A stretch of 64,000 nucleotides of DNA from positions 992,001-1,056,000 of the forward strand of contig CM065648.1 in assembly GCA_033220425.1 (NCBI GenBank), given 5' to 3'. A program made the translations under genes and the position numbers. Below, piece after piece: positions 57,098 to 64,000 of this stretch (within the stretch, counting starts at the first letter, position 1; each line of letters starts with the position of its first letter). The notes below the pieces were generated by a model. The model worked only from the letters and a program-made list of their open reading frames with translations. It was not told where the DNA came from and searched no databases. The stretch is from Lepraria neglecta (lineage: Eukaryota > Ascomycota > Lecanoromycetes > Lecanorales > Stereocaulaceae).

Positions 57098-59273
57098 AGC
57101 AGTAATCACGTTGCTGATGCCATTCGACCAACGTCTGGGAGACCACCTCTTGCACGCACCAACTGCTTGCGGTAACGCCGCATTGTTGCCCGACTAAATT
57201 CTACTTCAGTAAGGGCTGAAAAGTCTCCTTCAAGGCATCATGTCGTGCTTGTTCCTTGTGCGCGGAATATAGTTGTAGTTAAGCATGATACTAGTCGTAT
57301 TTTAATCGTATCATGATCTCTATCAAATTTATTAAAGCTTTCTCAAGCCTTAAAGGCAATAGCTTCCCAACCCCTGACTGTTTTCTAATTGACGTATGCT
57401 CAATTTTCATTACGTACTCTTCTTGTTGACCAGCTACGTTATAAATCGGGACTCATATCGAAATCATCCAACAAAAATTTTCAACCCATGATCAGAGATT
57501 TTCTCCCTCTTGAATCTACAGAGGCTTTCGCTCTCTGCAGCCTGGACTTGCTAAGGATCATGGGCGACCAATCTTTGCATTTATTGCAGCTCAGCATTCA
57601 AGCAATGGCGCTTCCTAAAATTGTCAGCGAAAGATCTCCTAGACTGGCGGCTGTGCCGTACTTGCCATCGATTTTATCCCTTCTGGACGTCAAGTCCAAA
57701 AAAAACCATGACGCTCCTTTGACGAACCGGCTCGTCTTTAAACAGATGGTGTCGCATGGATTGCACGCAAATTCATGATCCGATATGAACACGCACAATT
57801 GCTTATTGATCATTCTCGGTTTGGAAAGTCGTATGTTGCGAGTCTGGAGATGCTTCTTCATCGATTTCGTATCCCGGAAAAGGACACAATCCTCGAACGA
57901 ACTGCTTAGGCCGAGAATCTGACCGGCGAGGTCGTTATGCGTATCATCGCGAAGCTCCGACTGCTTGGCTCATGGGGCGTCGGTCTGAACATGGAGCGAT
58001 TTGCAAGATGATACATCACCTTGAGATGAGGTTCTAAGACGGTATCTTGTGGCGAGTCATCTATTGTCGATTTAAAAATGCCAATTAGCTGCCATGTGGC
58101 GAATATGGTAGAACGAAGTCCTGCCAACAACATCCGACATCATTTCTGCGGGATATACAAGAGCTCGAGAAGTCAGAAACGCAATTCCAGATCAACCTCT
58201 GGAAGGGATTTGGCTCGCGCAAGACTCGCTTTAACCTAAAATGGCGTGCCCAACTCGATGCCATCCCACTATTACTCTAAGTCTGCGCGATTTGTTTCGA
58301 CAAAGCAGAACAAGCTCGCCCAAGACCGAGTTGATTTAGGGCTATCCCAATGGCAGTCGTGTTACTGGTGCTTTCAATCTGAAAACCTGCCACCTATCGA
58401 CCTAGCCTGAATCATTATTCTGAGCTCGTCAATGCGGCCTCTTGCAAGGGTTTATACTCAAACATCGCATTCGTGGCTTCATACACGCTTTTATTTAAGC
58501 CAGCGATTTGAAAACTTGGGCTCCTATAGAGCCTGTGCTGGAGAACAACATGACGCAGTACCTTTGGAAGTGCACAATATTATAAACACCAGAAGCATGG
58601 CACGGACAAACATATCGACCCGATCCCTTCCGAATTTGGTGACATCAATTTCCAAGCCTCCCAAAACTAAACAATTAGTTGAATGGTAAAGCTGCTGAAG
58701 GAAGCTTCTAAGACTGACCTGTAGGGTTTGTGCAATTATTGGATTGGGGTGTACGATTAGACGCGGATATTTTGTGTGCAGGTGAGAACGCGTCCGATTC
58801 GATATACAGGGTCAGGACACCTTGGGCGAATACCCTGCTAGTTTCCTCGAGCTGTAAAACCGTTTCAAGGCGTCCAAGCGAGATTTTGAATAGCATCATT
58901 GGCTGTAGGTACATATGAAGGTCTCTTATGACCTCCCGCTCCTTCTAAAATGATGAAAGATTCAAGTTGTGTTCTTGGCTTCTTTTAACTAGTAACGCGA
59001 GAAAGACTTTACACTTCATAGGAAACAAGAAAACTCACCCCCGTTTCATTCAGCTTAACAATGTACACTGTTCATAAGGAGCGACAAGTTCTATTCCTCT
59101 TCCCTAAACATCTCCCTGAACATCTCCCTGAACATCTCTCCGCCTACTCTCCCCTTCCCCACGAATTTTGATTTCCTGGGCATTTCACAATCTGTCCAAG
59201 ACTGCCGCATCCATCCGCTGTCAGCAATTGAAAGCAAAGCGGATATCCACGTCACTTGATCCTAAAGATCGAT
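57098..59273. other. Accessory region with possible decayed coding sequence
   Basis: About 2.2 kb without an intact gene. Plus-strand patches at 57390-57780 and 57780-58690 have protein-like stretches (for example LLIDHSRFGKSYVASLEMLL), but the frame is broken repeatedly. This may be an old pseudogene; no family was recognised. The remainder is featureless. Confidence 0.35.
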
Positions 59274-59692
59274 CTAAATCTCAAGTGACTTTTCGTCCAT
59301 CCAATATGCGCAGAGGTCATTATGTTCCTTGAGTCCGGATTCAATGCAGCCCATAAAGCAATACTCGATTTGCGCCAATATATGCCCATCCACACAGGAG
59401 AAAAAAATATTGTACGGATCGGCAGTAGCTCGGCCGCCATTGACGGCTCCCTGGAGATCTTCTCGACTGTAGCCTGCAATATTGAGTAAATATTCGCAAA
59501 TTCCACGAAAGAGAAGAAACGGGACGTTGCTTCGAGGAGAATAGAAGAGGGAAAGGAAAGCACAAACTTACCCCTGTGAGCGACTAAATAGGACCCGCAA
59601 TACCGCTCATATATGTTGCAAGACGAGGCAAACATAATGGCGTTCGCCAAAGCGATGGCTGGCAGAAGGGCGAGGGTGAGAATGGATCGCAT
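59274..59692 (-). CDS. Small secreted six-cysteine protein, effector candidate
   Basis: Two exons (59572-59692 and 59274-59473) join in phase 1 to encode 106 residues. Donor GTAAGT and acceptor TTGCAG flank a 98-nt intron. The N-terminus MRSILTLALLPAIALANA is a clear signal peptide with a likely Ala-X-Ala cleavage site (ALANA). The mature part, about 88 residues, has six Cys (SSC, RYC, FSC, YCF, MGC, DLC), enough for three disulfides. The joined part reads GYSREDLQGAVNGGRATADP and ends WMDEKSLEI. Size, signal and Cys content fit fungal secreted effectors or antimicrobial proteins. I know no family for it. The gene lies alone in an accessory region upstream of an NLR. The splice model is well supported by continuity; the function is inferred. 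Confidence 0.72.
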
Positions 59693-61259
59693 ATTGGATG
59701 GACAAAGAGAAGCAAAGAAAGGCCAGCAAGGTCTTGAATCCTTAAGGGAGCCCTGTGAAGCTTCAATGATGACTAGGCAAAGGTTTCGATTGTGAACGGC
59801 AGGATTGAAGCCTCTCTACCGACGTAGGAGTGGCTTTTGTACATGATGAAGGCGGGGGAAAGGCAGCTCGGATGCTGTGAACTGTCATGGCAGTGGTATT
59901 TGACAGTGGAACTAATGCAGGTATGACAGCACAACTAATGCAGGTGTCAAATCCCGATTTGGATCCCGTTGAGGTTTGCTCGGCCTCACATAGCATAGGC
60001 CGAACTTGACCGATCATGTCCCGCAACCTCCCTTAGGTTTTCAGCGACTAGCTCTGAGTTCCTCTGCTCTTGATGCCGCTCTCGTGGTCTCGTTTCATGC
60101 AGCGGAACGCCGGGATCCGTCTAGCTAACCAAAAAGAGGTATTGATACTTGCTCTAGAATGGGGCCTTGTCGAGGATCATCGACTCTAGTTGGGACTGTT
60201 TGTCCAATGAGCCTCGTTACTTAAGGCGTGTGCCAGGACCAGCCCTTTCCATTTCTCCTTGCATCTGCCCCAGCTCAACTAGTCAATGTCTACCAAACAG
60301 GTACCACGGCACATTGGAGGCGTGGTGCCTCCGTATTGGCCGTTTGTGCCACATAGGATTCTGGCTCAGCTCCCCTCCGTCAAGCCTCTGTTAACTCCAT
60401 TCCGTCAAGTAAATCGAATCGAGCAAGTGGATGGCCACTAGATCAGCTGGACGTCCAGTCGATCAAGCAGACGTACTTCACGAATTGGACAGGCCCAGTC
60501 GTTAAGTCAATACTACTCTACAAACTGGACGTCCTGTTCATCTAGTAGGCTTTGCTTAATGGACTTGTCTAGGCCAATTGGTCAAGTAGTATCGTTTCAG
60601 TGACGTGGAGTCGTTATAGTTGATTCACCTACACACAGACCACGCGTTATTTGTAGATATACGGTAGTCATCCAGAACTACTTGACTCTGATCCTACTTG
60701 AGACGTCTGTAAGCTCATCCTCTTCATCACTGCCCTTCAAACGTAGGCCACGTTTTCCTAAAGGATATGAGACTGAGAGGATCGGTCCGGTGGGGCCAGG
60801 TCCGACGAATCATTTTTCTTACAATATCAGCAATCGTTTCCCAGCCGTCTCATGCCAGGAGGATGACCGCAAGAGTGCTTTTTGAATACCTGAGATAGGT
60901 TCAGTTAAGCGAGTCTGCTGCAAAGACAGGTGTCGAGAGTAATGGAAAAATTTAGTTACAGAGGTTCTACGGAGACTGATTCTATATTTAGCTCCGACTC
61001 GGTGAGCGGGCCGTCTCTAGGACATTGACCCCACTTGTAATACTCCCAGCCCTTTCTATATTATCTCTATCATATCTTCTATTCAGAACGATTATTGTCC
61101 AGATGAATTCCTAAACCGCAGGAAGCACATCACTGACATCAGCAACGGATACATCTGGCTAGTCCGCCTACCCACTTACAAGGATTTCCAACCTCGATCC
61201 GAAGACGGTCCTCAACGAATTCCCATGTCCTCTTGAAAGTTGTCAACAGCGCCGGCACA
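59693..61259. other. Accessory intergenic region with degenerate short repeats
   Basis: About 1.6 kb between the secreted protein gene and the NLR gene. At 60380-60610 related segments around CTGGACGTCC recur (60447-60458 palindromic, 60524-60534 again). No intact gene was seen; the NLR promoter must lie in the last part. Confidence 0.4.
60447..60534. repeat. Degenerate repeat around CTGGACGTCC
   Basis: CTGGACGTCCAG is a perfect 12-bp palindrome at 60447-60458. ACTGGACGTCC recurs at 60524-60534. Between and after them lie similar words (TTGGACAGGCCCAGTCG, then GGACTTGTCTAGGCC), suggesting a short decayed tandem repeat. Confidence 0.5.
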
Positions 61260-64000
61260 ATGTCTTCTAAGCGGGATCCCAAGACCCGTTCTAGCAATCG
61301 CGCATCGGGAAGGACGTGTAACAACCTTATGAGCGTCTTTAGACATAGGAAGGGCACGAGCACAGCACAAACCGGGTCTCAAACCGCACGGACCGATGAA
61401 ACCTCCAAGGTATATCAATTAATATAAGGGTCCAGTCTGATTTCTGACTCTCTAACAGAATGTCTTCAAATCTTTACGACCCTCAAAGCCGGATACACCG
61501 GCGCAAATTTCACTCGACAGCCAGGATTCAAACCTTACTGCAGATCAAGGACGTCCAACGCAAATCGAACACGGTCACAGTGATGACGAAGTAGGTGCTA
61601 AAGCTGAAAAGCAGTCAAAAGATCTGTGGATGCGTGCATATAGCGAACTAAAAGATCGGGATCAAGTTTTGGTGGCAACTTATGAGCGGTACTTGGCTTC
61701 TGACGGTATTAGCCATACTGCTTCTGCGCATCCATCTCTAAACCCTAGACTCATTGAGACTATCGTGAAACAAAAATTGCAGGACCGCGAGGCGAAGCAG
61801 TGGGTTATGCATCTTGGTACGCAGCCAATCCAAGTGCGGGCGCAGGGAGAAAAGATCATCAAATTCATCCTCTGGTCCAACGATTTTATTTCTGCAGCTG
61901 TTAGCACCCAACCATACGCGGCGCTAGCGTGGTCGGGGGTTTCTATTCTTCTTCCGGTAAGCTGTACCTTGACTAGAACGGTATCGGCAACTGCTGAATC
62001 GAAGTATAGCTGTTGCTGAACTACTCACAACAGGTTCAGGCTATGGTTGATGGCCTCAATTCTATCTCCGATCTTTTACGCTGGTACAGGATTAAAGAAA
62101 CCCTCTATCTACAAGCCGTAGATAGACCCGCTCATCCAGACTTTGTACAGGCTGTGGTAGAGCTCTACTCCAAAATATTCGAGTATCAAGCCCGACTGCT
62201 CTGTTTTCTATCCCAGAGATCACCCGAGCGAGGCTTTCGGGGCACATTGAAGCTGGATGACTGGGAAGGCATGCTAAAAAAGGTCCAAACCTCCGACAAC
62301 AAGTGTACTAGGTACTGTGAACTCTACGACAGAGATGAAGAACGCCGACGCTACGAGGAAGAATCGTGTTACATGTTAAAATCAGTTGATATTCAGAAAC
62401 GCGTGCTGAAGATGTTGGAAACCTCTCAAGCACAAAGACACCAAGATCGCCGAGATGACCAAGAGGCGGAATTACTCGAGACTCTTGCATCAGATTATAA
62501 GAGTGACAAGGACTTGGTCTCAACGAGGGTCCCCCGTACCTGCGAGTGGTTCTTCGAAGATGATAGGTTCCTGGAGTGGCGTGATAGTAACTTTTCAAGA
62601 CTTCTCTGGGTCTCTGCGGGTCCCGGATGCGGAAAGTCAGTGTTAGCACGGGCCTTGATTGATGAGAGAAGGGTCTGCACAAATACTATGACCTCGACCG
62701 TCTGCTATTTCTTCTTTAAGGATGGCCAAGAGCAGCGCACTCGTGGTGCTAACGCACTCGGTGCTCTACTCCACCAGCTCTTTGAGAACACCGCTCTTAT
62801 CACTCATGCGCTTTCCAGTTATAGGAGCTACGGAAAAAAGCTACGAGACGCATTCAGCGAGCTGTGGGAAATCCTAGTCAAATCCGCTGAGGACTCAGAG
62901 GCAGGCGAGATCATTTGTATTTTAGATGCTCTAGACGAATGCGAAAAGAACGCAAGGAATCAGCTTATAGAGAAGCTTGTTCACTTCTTTTCACGAGGAG
63001 AATCTTGCCAGAATCCGTCGTTAAAACTCAAGTTCCTCGTCACTAGCCGTCCTTACGATGATCTGGAGCAGAACTTCCAACGACTTTCAGGTGTCAGCAC
63101 ATATGTGCATTTTGACGGCGACGATAAATCACAGAAAATTGGCCAGGAAATTAACCTAGTGATTGACGCCAGAATCCCATATATTACGGGAGACTTTAAT
63201 GATGAGGATCGCAAGCGTATCTCCAATCGTTTGAAGGAGATGGGCAACCGCACTTATCTCTGGCTTTTCCTTATAATCGATATCATTGAGAAGTCTCCAA
63301 GCAATTTCCGTAGGATATCGAGCATAGATTCACTACTGTCTGACCTGCCCTCGGAAGTCTCTGACGCGTACGAAGTAATTTTGAGTAGGAGCAAAGACGA
63401 GGTCAAAGCTCGAATCCTGCTTCAACTTATTGTCGCTGCGACGAGGCCGCTTAGCCTTGAGGAAGCAAATATGGCGTTGACGATAGCAACTCGAGCAGAA
63501 AGTTGCAGATCACAGAGGGCACTTGAGTTGTGGCCCCTACAGAGTTTTACAACTACTGTCCAAAATATGTGCGGCCTCTTCGTCAGCGTTCACGACGGAA
63601 AGCTATCCTTGATCCATCAGACTGCAAGAGAATTCCTAATCAGGACATCCAAATCGGGCAGTGCGCACTCGCACAAGTGGAAAGGATGCTTGGACATGGC
63701 AACGGCGCATGGCACAATATCCCGAATCTGCCTCGACTACCTCAATTTTCAGGACGTTGCTAGTACTCATCAAAGCCAGCTAGGTCAAGGCCGCCATGCC
63801 GAACCAAAAAATGAATGTTATCTCCTTGACTATGCAGCTAATAATTGGGCCGCTCATTATACTTCTCAACCCGCTGAACTCGCCAAAGATTCACAAAAGG
63901 CCGCTAAAAAGCTATGCAATACATCATCACCGCCAGGATATTGGTTTCCACTCTATTGTGGCTCCAGCTATATGGAGCCTTCAGGGTGGACCGAGCTAGG
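61260..64000 (+). CDS. NACHT-domain STAND protein (fungal NLR), truncated by the right edge
   Basis: Fungal NLR-like STAND ATPases act in non-self recognition and programmed cell death. Three exons are present: 61260-61409, 61459-61956 and 62034 to beyond the window. The N-terminal 50-residue exon is basic and Ser-rich. A helical NACHT_N-type domain follows (about residues 85-390), with WMRAYSELKDRDQVLVATYE, and SAAVSTQPYAALAWSGVSIL before the second intron. The NACHT core has Walker A SAGPGCGKSVLARAL near residue 410, Walker B ICILDALDEC near 510 and sensor KFLVTSRPY near 550. A winged-helix region follows (LLQLIVAATRPLSLEEANMA, then LIHQTAREFLI). The sensor repeats (ankyrin, WD40 or TPR) lie outside the window, so the class is open. 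The frame is intact to the edge. Confidence 0.87.

Noticed and set aside
1-64000. Transposons, LTR elements, CRISPR arrays, rRNA genes
   Set aside because: No terminal repeats, reverse transcriptase, transposase, integrase or regularly spaced repeats were seen. Very decayed copies cannot be excluded by eye.

Overview
The window is nuclear DNA of a filamentous ascomycete (Pezizomycotina). Many genes carry short spliceosomal introns (46-58 nt is typical) with GTAAGT-like donors and CTAAC/CTGAC branch points. Several families are typical of such fungi: a Dicer-like protein, a Zn2Cys6 regulator, an Asi3-type RING ligase and a STAND/NACHT NLR. A leotiomycete is my guess, but the sequence alone does not prove it. 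Gene models below were made by hand: I placed splice sites by reading frame, phase and consensus. No homology search was run.

Layout. 1-4918 (-): Dicer-like 1, cut by the left edge. 5581-6753 (+): TAP42. 6904-7714 (-): J-protein, diverging from DBP4 helicase (7862-10276, +). 10623-11561 (+): FAD synthetase. 12152-14118 (-): Zn2Cys6/PAS regulator, followed by 2.6 kb with no confident gene. 16728-18230 (-): nucleoporin NUP49, diverging from FIP1 (18446-19543, +). 22162-24418 (+): large unrecognised protein behind a long upstream region. 25799-26791 (-): HAD phosphatase, diverging from a TTC1-like TPR protein (27528-28424, +). 28685-29984 (-): XAP5. 30961-32372 (+): HEI10/Zip3-like RING protein. 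32.4-39.4 kb is gene-poor and holds only hypothetical genes: an F-box-like protein, a membrane-anchored Cys-rich protein and small ORFs. 40215-42024 (-): NEDD8-E1 subunit ULA1, diverging from ribose-5-phosphate isomerase (42272-43454, +). 43645-47086 (-): F-box/WD40 protein. 47345-49554 (-): two-domain ABC ATPase, diverging from HSP10 (49788-50269, +). 50929-54164 (-): Asi3-like membrane RING ligase. 54608-55460 (+): synaptobrevin. 55705-57097 (-): WDR79/TCAB1-like WD40 protein. 57.1-64 kb is accessory in character: decayed sequence, a six-cysteine secreted protein (59274-59692, -) and a NACHT NLR that runs off the right edge (61260 onward, +).

Most genes are unrelated housekeeping genes in tight divergent or convergent pairs, not an operon-like pathway. 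RNA handling (DCL1, DBP4, FIP1, XAP5, WDR79-like), nuclear-envelope functions (NUP49, Asi3-like) and ubiquitin/NEDD8 functions (ULA1, the RING and F-box proteins) recur by coincidence of position.

The most interesting signals are these. (1) Three unusually long introns, one in DCL1 and two neighbours in the Asi3-like gene, share a donor, an identically spaced 3' end and internal sequence; they look like a family of introner-like elements. (2) Many genes show a sharp switch in the coding strand, from C/T-rich in the 5' part to G/A-rich in the 3' part. (3) Ribose-5-phosphate isomerase has an apparent frameshift in a G run, a GC-AG intron and a possible targeting extension. (4) HSP10 has a one-codon first exon and a perfect heat-shock element in its promoter. 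(5) A previously unannotated six-cysteine secreted protein lies next to an NLR.
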